A stretch of 8,882 bases of DNA from JAJDNW01 sp039714495 (GTDB taxonomy: Bacteria; Desulfobacterota; Desulfobacteria; Desulfobacterales; B30-G6). Below the pieces are notes generated by a model that was not told the DNA's origin, did no database searches, and saw only the letters and a program-made list of their open reading frames with translations. This document shows, in pieces, positions 1 through 6,657 of the stretch (position 1 is its first letter; the number at the start of each line of letters is the position of its first letter). The stretch spans positions 1-8,882 of the forward strand of contig JBDLJD010000162.1 of NCBI GenBank assembly GCA_039714495.1, given 5' to 3'. A program made the translations under genes and the position numbers.

Positions 1-203
1 TTGTAACAACACCTTTGAAATCACTTTGGTATAAAACTGCTCTAAAAATTGGAATAATCTTGACCTCTATGCGACAGCATGCCCAAAGAGATTACTCCCT
101 GTAATCATAAAAGCTGATCATTATCAGGAAAGTAATGTGATATCATTTTCATTTTTGACAAATAATCGCTACACACTAAACACCAAACACAAAAACCCAA
201 ATA
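1..203. other. gene-free AT-rich flank
   Basis: No convincing gene lies here. The stretch is the region downstream of the ClC gene, whose stop codon is at 204-206. A small inverted repeat (CTGAT-CATT-ATCAG, 114-127) is followed on the minus strand by a short T run, but its stem is only five pairs and AT-rich, so I do not call it a terminator. A TTGACA hexamer at 155-160 on the plus strand has no matching -10 box at the right distance. Confidence 0.6.
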
Positions 204-2024
204 CTACTTTTTCTTCTGTTTCATTTCCCTGATTTTATCATTGTAGAAGGCGATGACTTCCCTGCGGTTGAGCATGCCGAGGAGCAGACCGTGGTCATCA
301 TCCGCAACCACCGGCAGGCTGTCGATATTTTTTTCGGTGAATTTCTGGAGCACGGAATTCAGGTCGTCGGACGGCGTGGTGGTGATGATGTCGGATGTGC
401 CGATGTCCTTCATGCGCACCAGGTGCTCTATTTCGCGGGAAAAAAGCACTCCGCGGATATCGTTGATGGAAAAAATGCCGATCAGCTTTTCATCGGCGTC
501 CATCACCGGGAAGTAATGCTGTTTGGTGGTGGAAAAAAATGATTTGAATTCCACAAAAGGCATGTCCTGGGGGATAAGGGTCACCTTTTTTATATGGTCG
601 GTAAGGTCTTTTACGCGGATGGCCTGGAGGATGTCCACGAAAAAATCGCCGGCGTGGGCCGGAGAATCGATTTTGCTTTTTACCTGCTGTTGAAAAATGG
701 TCCATTTCTTGGAGGCCAGGTAGGTCAGGGAACAGACCAGGAGGCTGGGCAGCAGCAGGTGGTAGGAGTTGGTCATTTCGCTGACGAAGATGATGGTTGA
801 AATGGGTGTGTTGGAAACCGCGGTAAAGAAACCCGCCATCCCCACCACGACAAATGCGCCGGGTTCGTTGACCACATCCGGCATAATGCTGTGGAACACT
901 TTGCCCACGGCCCCGCCCATGGCGCCTCCAATGACGATGGACGGGCCAAAGACGCCCCCGCTGCCGCCGGATCCAATGGAAAATGAGGTGGTGAAGATTT
1001 TTCCGAAGGCCAACAGGAGCAGGAACGGAACCGTGAGTTCGCTGTTGAGGGCCATCTGGGCAAAGCCATAGCCAAAGGCCAGGGTCTGCGGCAGAAAAAA
1101 GCCGATGATGCCCGTGCAGAGTCCTCCCACGGCGGGCTTGATATGGTTGGGAATATTCAGGGATTTGAACAGGTCGATGATACCGTAAAAAGATTTGACG
1201 TACAGCACACCCACGGCCACCAGGATAATTGCCAGCACGATGTACGGGCCCAATTCCAAGGGATTGCTGAATTTGAATCCCGGGGAGTCGAAAAGCGATC
1301 CCCACCCGAATACCAGGCAGAAAACGCAGTAGGCCACCACTGATGATATGCCGGCCGGTATGATGACTTCGGATTCGAATTCGGGGTCACGGTACAGCAC
1401 TTCGGCAGCAAACAACGCGCCCGCCAGCGGTGCCCGGAAAATACTGCCCACGCCGGCACCGATGCCGGCGGCCATCATGATTCTGCGCTCGCGTTCCGAC
1501 AGTTTGAGGCGGGTGGCCAGAAAAGAGCCGAAACCGGCGCCAATCTGGGCAATGGGCCCCTCACGTCCACCGGACCCGCCGGTGGTCAGGGTGATGGAAG
1601 AGGCAATGGTTTTGATGATGGGGACCCTGCTGCGGATGAGCCCGCCCGCCCGGTGATAGGCGTTAATGGCGGCATCGGTTCCATGCCCCTCCGCTTCCGG
1701 TGCAAAGGTGTAGACCAGCCAGCCGCTCAGCAATCCTCCAAAGGCGGGTAACAAGAGCAGGATCCAGCGATTAAAAGGCCTGGCCGTAGGGGGCAGCAGG
1801 TGGTGCTCTCCGGCCGGAGACGGCGGGCGGTAACCGGCCATCATATCCATGAAGTAGTGGACTCCCAGCTGACAGAGGTAGTGAAAGACAATCGAACCAA
1901 GGCCGGCAATCAGTCCTATGGCCACGAAATAAAGCGTCCATTTGCCGGCATGGGCAAGGTTGAAGGCCCTGTCTTTCCCGGTCAGCGTGTCGATCCACAT
2001 TCTGATGGTAGAATCGTGTTGCAT
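204..2024 (-). CDS. ClC-family chloride channel/transporter with C-terminal CBS pair
   Basis: This 606-residue membrane protein should move chloride or a similar anion across the inner membrane. The ClC core spans about residues 28-440 with many hydrophobic helices. Visible family motifs are GHGTD (113-117, where E. coli ClcA has GSGIP), GREGP (153-157) with gating glutamate E155, VFGP (358-361), and TNSYHLLLP near 418-426. Two CBS domains follow (about 470-530 and 536-600), which in this family bind nucleotides and tune transport. The position matching the internal proton glutamate of ClcA (E203) is V209, after E208; eukaryotic chloride channels also have valine there. In addition, the region after the last helix reads WTIFQQQV, with Phe where I expect a Tyr in relatives. 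The start at 2024 has no clear ribosome binding site; Met9 (codon ending at 2000) is an alternative. The gene begins 20 bases after the aminotransferase stop, so co-transcription is likely. Family assignment is very secure; channel versus exchanger is open. Confidence 0.95.
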   Translation of the reverse strand: MQHDSTIRMWIDTLTGKDRAFNLAHAGKWTLYFVAIGLIAGLGSIVFHYLCQLGVHYFMDMMAGYRPPSPAGEHHLLPPTARPFNRWILLLLPAFGGLLSGWLVYTFAPEAEGHGTDAAINAYHRAGGLIRSRVPIIKTIASSITLTTGGSGGREGPIAQIGAGFGSFLATRLKLSERERRIMMAAGIGAGVGSIFRAPLAGALFAAEVLYRDPEFESEVIIPAGISSVVAYCVFCLVFGWGSLFDSPGFKFSNPLELGPYIVLAIILVAVGVLYVKSFYGIIDLFKSLNIPNHIKPAVGGLCTGIIGFFLPQTLAFGYGFAQMALNSELTVPFLLLLAFGKIFTTSFSIGSGGSGGVFGPSIVIGGAMGGAVGKVFHSIMPDVVNEPGAFVVVGMAGFFTAVSNTPISTIIFVSEMTNSYHLLLPSLLVCSLTYLASKKWTIFQQQVKSKIDSPAHAGDFFVDILQAIRVKDLTDHIKKVTLIPQDMPFVEFKSFFSTTKQHYFPVMDADEKLIGIFSINDIRGVLFSREIEHLVRMKDIGTSDIITTTPSDDLNSVLQKFTEKNIDSLPVVADDDHGLLLGMLNRREVIAFYNDKIREMKQKKK

Positions 2025-2044
2025 AATTTCAACATAGTCGATTG

Positions 2045-3352
2045 TCAGGTCAGGTCATTGACGCCCTCTAATACAAGGTCGAAAAGGGTCTGAATCTGGT
2101 CTTCATCGATACAGGAAAAGGCGACCCTGAGATTGTCTTCGCCAATGGAGATCAGACCGACACCATACTTGTCGAGCAGGTGTATGCGTAATTTTTCGGC
2201 ATTGAGGTTTTTAAGGCGGATGCACATGAAATACCCTGAATTAAAGGGGTAGGCTTCCCAGGCGTCCTGGTATTTCGGATCGGCCAGCACGCTTTTGACT
2301 TTTTGGGCACGTGCTTTGAGTGTCGTGAACTTTTCTTCCTTTTCCGCAGGAAATTTATCATTCTGCATGGATTTGAGAACAATGGACTGGCCCAGATGGG
2401 AGGCATTGGAGATGTTACCCCGGATACACCCGGCGGTTTTTTTCTCGAGGGCGTCATATACGGCTTTTTCCTGCCCCCCGGCAGACAGTCCGTAGGTCAT
2501 GAAACCGACCCTGAGCCCCCAGACGAAATTCTCTTTGGTGCAGCCGTCCAGTTTTATGGCCAGAAGTCGCGGGTCTTTTCCGCAAAGCTTGGCAAACACG
2601 GATTCCTTGAGGGTCTCTTCTTCGTAGAAAAGGCCGAAATAGGAGTCGTCGGTAACGACAATTACATTGGTCCCCCCTCTGGCAACGTCGATCAGGAGTT
2701 CCGCGATACGGTCGCCCTCGGCTTTTGTGGCTGTGTACCCGGACGGGTTGTGGGGGAAGTTGAGCAGAACGGTTATTTTGCTGTTCTGGCGGGCTTCATC
2801 CCGGACAACCTTTTCCAGGGCGTTAACGTTGAACGCTCCCTGGTCGGTGAAAATCGGGTAGGAACTGATGCGGGCGCCTTTTCGCAGCCCGAGAACCATG
2901 TTGTAATTGCCCCACATCATGTCGGGCAGGATCACCACGTCCCCGGGGTCGAGCCAGATATCGCCGAACATACTGACACCGTGGGTGATGCCGCAGGTGA
3001 CCACCGGCAGACTGATGGGCTTTCCAGAAAGGGAGCTGTTTTTGGAATAGATGGAATCATGCCAGATACTGCGCAGGTCCGGAATCCCGAAACTGGGGGC
3101 ATAGGTCAAGGATTGGCTCGGGGGGATGTCCTTGATGGTTTCCATTACCGAATCGAAACGCATGATGTGCCCGCCTTCCTTGGCAATGCCGATGGTGGCA
3201 TTCAGCCGGTGGGCCTTTTCTTTGGCTTCAGCACTCTGGCTGAGGATGCCTTTGGGGAAAAACAGGGCTTTTCCGATGTCGGACAGCATTTCCAGGACAT
3301 GGGGATTTCCCGTTTCGATGGTTTGGTTCAGTTCTTGGGCAATGGGATTCAT
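2045..3352 (-). CDS. class I/II PLP-dependent aminotransferase
   Basis: This 435-residue cytosolic enzyme belongs to fold-type I, which transfers amino groups between amino acids and 2-oxo acids through pyridoxal phosphate. Expected active-site features are present in order: GITHG near 121-125 for cofactor phosphate contact, NFPHNPSGY (198-206) with the conserved Asn202, VTDDSYFG (233-240) with the Asp that holds the pyridine nitrogen and a nearby Tyr238, Schiff-base lysine K273 in CTKENF, and R409 in NLRV, which should bind the substrate carboxylate. The N-terminal stretch FFPKGILSQSAEAKEKA (31-47) and NATIGIA (51-57) is characteristic of a bacterial subgroup usually annotated only as aminotransferase or aspartate/aromatic aminotransferase-like. 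The start at 3352 is supported by AAGGAGG nine bases upstream; a 14-codon longer frame would bypass that site. Substrate cannot be read from sequence. It precedes the ClC gene on the same strand. Confidence 0.93.
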   Translation of the reverse strand: MNPIAQELNQTIETGNPHVLEMLSDIGKALFFPKGILSQSAEAKEKAHRLNATIGIAKEGGHIMRFDSVMETIKDIPPSQSLTYAPSFGIPDLRSIWHDSIYSKNSSLSGKPISLPVVTCGITHGVSMFGDIWLDPGDVVILPDMMWGNYNMVLGLRKGARISSYPIFTDQGAFNVNALEKVVRDEARQNSKITVLLNFPHNPSGYTATKAEGDRIAELLIDVARGGTNVIVVTDDSYFGLFYEEETLKESVFAKLCGKDPRLLAIKLDGCTKENFVWGLRVGFMTYGLSAGGQEKAVYDALEKKTAGCIRGNISNASHLGQSIVLKSMQNDKFPAEKEEKFTTLKARAQKVKSVLADPKYQDAWEAYPFNSGYFMCIRLKNLNAEKLRIHLLDKYGVGLISIGEDNLRVAFSCIDEDQIQTLFDLVLEGVNDLT

Positions 3353-3361
3353 ACTCGGGTA

Positions 3362-3368
3362 CCTCCTT
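3362..3368 (-). promoter_or_regulatory. strong ribosome binding site of the aminotransferase
   Basis: On the minus strand this reads AAGGAGG, a near-perfect Shine-Dalgarno sequence, with nine bases between it and the ATG at 3352. It decides the start codon in favour of MNPIAQ over the upstream in-frame start at 3394. Confidence 0.85.
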
Positions 3369-3440
3369 GGCCAAAAAAGGGTTGGAAGGGTCATATGTTC
3401 CGGTCAGGCTTTCCGCCATAAGCCGGAAAAAGTCAAGCAT

Positions 3441-3473
3441 AAAAAAACCCTGCTCGCATGGTGAGCAGGGTTT
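3441..3473 (-). terminator. intrinsic terminator after the PxxKW gene
   Basis: An 11-base perfect inverted repeat (arms 3445-3455 and 3463-3473, AAACCCTGCTC and its complement, 7-base loop) is followed in the minus direction by seven T residues (3441-3447, partly overlapping the stem base). It lies 20 bases beyond the stop codon of the cysteine-rich gene and about 90 bases before the aminotransferase start. It should make the PxxKW gene a single-gene transcript and implies a separate promoter for the aminotransferase, which I could not identify. Confidence 0.88.
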
Positions 3474-3492
3474 GTCATTACCGGGAATTGTG

Positions 3493-3786
3493 TTACCGCC
3501 TGGCGCGTTTGGATGCCTTGAGCGGATTTATTTTTTGTTTTTTCTGCACGGTCGCCGAGGAAACGTGCGAAGCCAGGTTGCAGTTGCCGTTTTTCCATTT
3601 TGTTGCCGGATCCGGGCATGCCGAGCAATACCAGCCGGAGCCGTTTTCAAGTTTACGGTTGCAGCCTTCACAACTCTCTACGATTTCATGACAAATCCCG
3701 CCATTGTAGGAACACCCCTGGTTGGTCATAAACGGGCATTCACTTCCTTTTCGAACTGTTGTACACTCCATTGGGACCACCCCCAT
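3493..3786 (-). CDS. PxxKW-family cysteine-rich small protein
   Basis: This 97-residue protein has nine cysteines (residues 8, 17, 25, 32, 39, 42, 54, 57, 69), including CxxC pairs CEGC (39-42) and CSAC (54-57). It also carries the PATKW motif (60-64) that gives the PxxKW family its name. The cysteine spacing suggests zinc or another metal, or several disulfides; no signal peptide is visible, so metal binding in the cytosol is more likely (inference). The tail from about residue 81 is strongly basic (KKQK...KASKRARR) and could contact nucleic acid. Two starts are possible: the ATG at 3786, without a clear ribosome binding site, and the ATG at 3771 (MECTTV), which has a G-rich stretch just upstream. 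The family is typical of Desulfobacterota as I know it, and its function is unknown. It has its own promoter and terminator. Confidence 0.88.
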   Translation of the reverse strand: MGVVPMECTTVRKGSECPFMTNQGCSYNGGICHEIVESCEGCNRKLENGSGWYCSACPDPATKWKNGNCNLASHVSSATVQKKQKINPLKASKRARR

Positions 3787-3798
3787 TTGGTTTAATGT

Positions 3799-3833
3799 AA
3801 ATAAAAATGGCCTGGAAAATGGAATCCGGCCAT
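3799..3833 (-). promoter_or_regulatory. terminator-like leader hairpin (possible attenuator) of the PxxKW gene
   Basis: Between the predicted promoter and the start codon, the minus-strand RNA can fold ATGGCCGGA against TCC-A-GGCCAT. This gives nine pairs with one bulged base (arms 3825-3833 and 3807-3816). The stem is followed directly by TTTTTATTT (down to 3799). A hairpin plus U-run in a leader of about 70 bases looks like a transcription attenuator, though it could equally be a stabilising 5' structure. Function is inferred from sequence alone. Confidence 0.45.
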
Positions 3834-3865
3834 GCCTTCTTCTCTATGACTTTATCAAACATACA

Positions 3866-3894
3866 ATAATAATAAAAGATGAACCAATTGTCAA
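3866..3894 (-). promoter_or_regulatory. sigma-70 type promoter for the PxxKW gene
   Basis: On the minus strand there is a consensus TTGACA -35 box (3889-3894), a 17-base spacer, and TATTAT (3866-3871), one mismatch from the -10 consensus. Transcription should start near 3859, giving a leader of about 70 bases. A short inverted repeat CCCAA-TG-TTGGG (3896-3907) lies immediately upstream of the -35 box. Confidence 0.75.
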
Positions 3895-4058
3895 GCCCAA
3901 TGTTGGGATGCGGGCAAAAAAATTCTGTGGCGATGATGCCGCGTCCGGGGGGGTATAGACTCTTTAATCGATTGATTGGAAAAGACCGCTTGCTTTTTTT
4001 TGAATATTGTCATTGGATTATAGTGATTTGGAAAACATAGGCCGCTAACCGAGGGGAG
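3895..4058. other. divergent intergenic region upstream of kdsD
   Basis: No gene is visible in this part of the roughly 270-base gap between the divergent PxxKW and kdsD genes. It should carry the plus-strand promoter for kdsD, but I see only a TATAGT -10-like hexamer (4019-4024) without a good -35 box at normal spacing. A T-rich run lies at 3993-4000, without a preceding stem. The kdsD promoter is therefore unassigned; it may be activator-dependent or use another sigma factor. Confidence 0.5.
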
Positions 4059-5069
4059 ATGTTTTTGAAAAAGAAAAAATCCGTAATTTTAGAAGAGGCC
4101 AGGGAGGTGTTGCGCATAGAGGCCGAAGGCCTCATGCAGCTGATCGACAGGCTCGACCACGGTTTCACAGCCATGGTGGAACGCATATATGCATCAGCGG
4201 GGCGGGTTGTGGTCGGCGGAATAGGCAAATCCGGCATCGTCGGAAGAAAGATTGTGGCCACCCTCAACAGCACCGGCACCCGATCCTTTTTTCTGCATCC
4301 AGTGGAAGCCATGCATGGGGACCTGGGGATGGTCGTGCCGGACGATATATTTCTGGCGCTTTCCACCAGCGGTGAAACCGACGAGCTGAACGCCCTGGTG
4401 ACCAGCATACGGGGCATTGGCTGCACGGTGATTTCATTTACGGGCAACCAAGAGTCGACGCTGGCCCAGAACAGCGATATCGTCATCGATGTCGGTGTGC
4501 AAAAGGAGGCTTGCCCTATGGGCCTGGCTCCCACGGCCAGTTCCACGGCCCTTCTGGCCATGGGCGACGCCCTTGCGGTAACGCTGATCAACAAAAAGCA
4601 ATTCACGTCCAGCGATTTCAAACGATTCCACCCGGGCGGAGCCCTGGGTCAGAGGCTTTCCAGCCGTGTTGCCGACATGATGCTGACCGGGGAATCCATT
4701 CCGCTCGTTGCTTCGGGCAATAGCATGGAGGCGGCTGTTCAGACGGTCAACCGCATGGGGCTCGGCGCGGCCCTGGTCTGCAACGAAGCCAACGGGCTGG
4801 TGGGCATCGTCACCGATGGGGACATCAGGCGCTGCCTGATCGAAAACAGGGACATTCTGGGGTTGCCTGTGGAGGCTGTCATGACCCGAGACCCGAAATG
4901 CGCCCGCCCGGAAACGCCGGCCTATGACGCACTGACCCTGATGGAAAAGCATGAAATCACGGTTCTGCCCATCACAACGGATGACGGGACCATCTGTGGA
5001 ATTTTGCATCTGCACGACATCCTGGGAAAAGGGGAATTCAGATTCGAACCTAAAAAGCGCACCCTATAA
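4059..5069 (+). CDS. kdsD: arabinose-5-phosphate isomerase (KdsD/KpsF family)
   Basis: The enzyme interconverts ribulose 5-phosphate and arabinose 5-phosphate, the first committed step toward KDO for lipopolysaccharide, in the cytosol. The 336 residues match the family length. A SIS sugar-isomerase domain (about 45-185) has GIGKSG (54-59), HPVEAMHGDLG (80-90), STSGET (102-107), QKEACPMGLAP (148-158) and HPGGALG (191-197). Two CBS domains follow (about 204-262 and 270-326). Residues K57, E109, E150 and H191 line up with E. coli KdsD catalytic residues K59, E111, E152 and H193 at a constant offset of two, and H86 with H88, so the active site looks intact. The start is uncertain: GAGGGGAG ends directly against the ATG at 4059, whereas the in-frame TTG at 4065 is better spaced from it and would give a protein two residues shorter. 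It is followed 12 bases later by a phosphofructokinase gene. No capsule genes are seen nearby, so KdsD rather than KpsF is favoured. Confidence 0.95.
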   Translation: MFLKKKKSVILEEAREVLRIEAEGLMQLIDRLDHGFTAMVERIYASAGRVVVGGIGKSGIVGRKIVATLNSTGTRSFFLHPVEAMHGDLGMVVPDDIFLALSTSGETDELNALVTSIRGIGCTVISFTGNQESTLAQNSDIVIDVGVQKEACPMGLAPTASSTALLAMGDALAVTLINKKQFTSSDFKRFHPGGALGQRLSSRVADMMLTGESIPLVASGNSMEAAVQTVNRMGLGAALVCNEANGLVGIVTDGDIRRCLIENRDILGLPVEAVMTRDPKCARPETPAYDALTLMEKHEITVLPITTDDGTICGILHLHDILGKGEFRFEPKKRTL

Positions 5070-5081
5070 TGGAAAGGCCTT

Positions 5082-6395
5082 ATGATTGAGAATATCGAGG
5101 AAACCAAAGTTCAGTGCCTGGGTGAAGCAAAGATTCCGTCGCCCCTCAAGCGCGGGGAAAATTTCGTATCGGACGATGAGGGGATATTGATCGATGCATC
5201 ACTGGAAAATATGCAACAGGCCCTGGAACGGGGGACCGTGAGCCCCTGGCTGGAGACAGCCGGCCCACGGAAAAATATCTATTTCGACCCCAGCAAGCTG
5301 AGGTGCGCCATCGTCACCTGCGGAGGCCTCTGCCCTGGCCTCAACGACATTATCCGGTCCATAGTGCTCGAGCTTTACTACGGGTATGGTGTCAGAAACA
5401 TCTACGGCATAAGGTTTGGCCTGCAGGGATTTATTCCGAAATACAACCACGATATCATGGAACTGAAGCCGGAAACCGTGGTCAACATTCTCGAACTGGG
5501 CGGGTCGATTCTGGGTTCGTCACGCGGACCCCAGGATATCGGCGAGATCGTGGACAGCCTGGAAAGGATGAATGTGGGCATACTTTTCATGGTGGGCGGC
5601 GACGGAACGCTCAAGGCGGCAACCCTGGTTGCGGAAACCATTCTGGAGAGGGGTCTCAAGATCAGCGTGGTGGGCATACCCAAAACCATTGACAACGACA
5701 TCTACATGGTGGCGCGTTCCTTTGGGTTCGAAACCGCTGTGGATGTGGCCACGGAAGCCATCAAGGGGGCGCATAACGAGTCCAAGGGCTATCCCAATGG
5801 TGTCGGCCTCATCAAGCTCATGGGGCGCCACTCCGGCTATATTGCCGCAACAGCGACCCTCGCCCAGCAGGATGTCAATTTTGCCTTGATTCCGGAAGTT
5901 GATTTCGACCTGGAGGGTCCCAAGGGTCTTCTGGCAGCCATCGAGGCCAGGCTGGCCCAGCGCGGCCATGCCGTGATCGTGGTGGCCGAGGGTGCCGGGC
6001 AGAAATATTTCCAGGATGATATGGAGGAACTCGATGAATCCGGCAACATCCGCCTGAAAGACATCGGGATTTTCCTGAAAAGCCGCATCATGGCCCACTT
6101 CCGTGAAAAAGACATCAGCATTTCGCTTAAATACATCGACCCCAGCTATATGATCCGCAGCCTTCCGGCCAATGCCAACGACCACGTTTTCTGCAGCTTC
6201 CTGGGGCGCGACGCCGTGCACGCGGGCATGGCCGGTAAAACCAACGTGCTCATCGGTTACTGGAATTACACTTACGTTCATCTGCCCATGGGCTTGTCGG
6301 CCGGTAAGCGCAAACAAGTGGCGCCCCACGGTAAACTGTGGCACAGCGTGACGGAAGCCACGGGGCAGGGGGTTCTGAAAAATAATCCGGAATAG
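5082..6395 (+). CDS. 6-phosphofructokinase, probably ATP-dependent, PPi-PFK-like branch
   Basis: This 437-residue cytosolic enzyme should phosphorylate fructose 6-phosphate to the 1,6-bisphosphate. Family motifs are clear: GGLCPGLN (81-88), GGDGT (172-176), PKTIDND (200-206) with catalytic base D204, MGRHSG (247-252), PEVDF (271-275) and YIDPSYMIRS (351-360) for sugar-phosphate binding. The donor site is informative. Residue 175 is Gly, as in ATP enzymes (E. coli G104; PPi enzymes have Asp), while residue 201 is Lys, as in PPi enzymes (E. coli G124). That Gly/Lys pair is known from ATP-using enzymes of the long PFK branch in plants and trypanosomatids, so ATP use is inferred. About 70 residues precede the Rossmann-like core, longer than E. 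coli PfkA (320 residues). It lies 12 bases after kdsD with GGAAAGG just ahead of its ATG, so the two are probably co-transcribed. Confidence 0.93.
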   Translation: MIENIEETKVQCLGEAKIPSPLKRGENFVSDDEGILIDASLENMQQALERGTVSPWLETAGPRKNIYFDPSKLRCAIVTCGGLCPGLNDIIRSIVLELYYGYGVRNIYGIRFGLQGFIPKYNHDIMELKPETVVNILELGGSILGSSRGPQDIGEIVDSLERMNVGILFMVGGDGTLKAATLVAETILERGLKISVVGIPKTIDNDIYMVARSFGFETAVDVATEAIKGAHNESKGYPNGVGLIKLMGRHSGYIAATATLAQQDVNFALIPEVDFDLEGPKGLLAAIEARLAQRGHAVIVVAEGAGQKYFQDDMEELDESGNIRLKDIGIFLKSRIMAHFREKDISISLKYIDPSYMIRSLPANANDHVFCSFLGRDAVHAGMAGKTNVLIGYWNYTYVHLPMGLSAGKRKQVAPHGKLWHSVTEATGQGVLKNNPE

Positions 6396-6546
6396 AAGCC
6401 TTTACAAGCGTTGATCCGGGGTTTAAGGTCATTTCCAACAGCGGGCACCTGTTGAGTATCAGTGGTGCCGTCGCCCATCTTTGCCGGCCTTCCTGTTGTC
6501 CATTCAATTCCTCTTCTATGTGCTGGCAAGCTATCCGACCTGCATT
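6396..6546. other. gene-free spacer downstream of phosphofructokinase
   Basis: I see no gene here. A GGCACC/GGTGCC inverted repeat (6444-6449 and 6464-6469) could form a stem in the phosphofructokinase mRNA tail but is not followed by T residues. It may be an mRNA 3' structure or chance. Confidence 0.4.
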
Positions 6547-6574
6547 GGCGTCCTTGAAGGGATGTCGTTTTTTT
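6547..6574 (+). terminator. candidate intrinsic terminator before the DUF6502 promoter
   Basis: GGCGTCC (6547-6553) can pair with GGATGTC (6560-6566) over seven positions, two of them G-U, with a six-base loop. One base later comes a run of seven T (6568-6574). It lies about 150 bases after the phosphofructokinase stop and directly before the next -35 box, so it would insulate the downstream unit from read-through. The stem is short, hence moderate confidence. Confidence 0.5.
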
Positions 6575-6575
6575 C

Positions 6576-6589
6576 TTGACATTGGTCAA
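6576..6589. promoter_or_regulatory. inverted repeat over the -35 box, candidate operator
   Basis: TTGAC-ATTG-GTCAA is a perfect 5-base-arm inverted repeat that begins exactly at the first base of the -35 hexamer. A dimeric regulator bound here would block polymerase. The partner protein is not known; the neighbouring DUF6502 product is one candidate (inference). Confidence 0.5.
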
Positions 6590-6605
6590 TATTTGGGAAT
6601 ATAAT
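6576..6605 (+). promoter_or_regulatory. consensus sigma-70 promoter of the DUF6502/DUF5666 unit
   Basis: TTGACA (6576-6581) and TATAAT (6600-6605) are both exact consensus hexamers, with an 18-base spacer. Transcription should begin near 6612, about 45 bases before the ATG at 6658. Such a strong core promoter usually needs repression, which fits the two inverted repeats that overlap it. Confidence 0.88.
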
Positions 6606-6611
6606 CCCAAA
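6592..6611. promoter_or_regulatory. inverted repeat enclosing the -10 box, candidate operator
   Basis: TTTGGGA (6592-6598) and TCCCAAA (6605-6611) form a perfect 7-base inverted repeat with a 6-base centre that holds most of the TATAAT box. The arms are longer than expected by chance in so short a region, and the position is right for a repressor site. Confidence 0.55.
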
Positions 6612-6657
6612 AAAATAGTTAGCGTTCGTATTCCATTGATAGGTAAAGTTGGACCAA

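Noticed and set aside
114..127. Small hairpin downstream of the ClC gene as its terminator
   Set aside because: Five AT-rich pairs and only four T residues after it in the minus direction are too weak to call.
490..1305. 271-codon second frame on the same strand inside the ClC gene
   Set aside because: It is the +1 shadow of the ClC frame, with Pro/Arg/His-rich composition and no domain; the ClC frame is uninterrupted, so there is no frameshift to explain.
2303..3421. Long open frame (372 codons) on the plus strand opposite the aminotransferase
   Set aside because: The minus-strand frame has a full set of aminotransferase motifs and a strong ribosome binding site; the antisense translation shows no recognisable domain and is explained by codon bias.
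3228..3440. 70-codon minus-strand frame starting MLDFFRLMAES, overlapping the aminotransferase start
   Set aside because: The first 30 residues look protein-like and could be a leader peptide, but no ribosome binding site precedes the ATG (the terminator U-run does), and the rest is out of frame inside the aminotransferase.
3896..3907. CCCAA-TG-TTGGG palindrome as an operator shared with the TTTGGGA/TCCCAAA repeat at 6592-6611
   Set aside because: The arms share only CCCAA/TTGGG and the spacing differs (2 versus 6-8 bases), so they are unlikely to bind the same dimer.
4000..4024. TTGAAT and TATAGT as a kdsD promoter
   Set aside because: The spacer is only 13 bases, outside the usual 16-18 range.
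4501..4520. Internal AAAAGGAGG with in-frame ATG (Met154) in kdsD
   Set aside because: The bases encode the catalytic QKEACP motif, so protein constraint explains them; a product starting here would lack most of the SIS domain. It also warns that such internal sites arise by chance from Lys-Glu codons.
5520..6344. 274-codon frame on the minus strand opposite the phosphofructokinase
   Set aside because: The plus-strand frame carries every phosphofructokinase motif, and the antisense frame resembles no known family.
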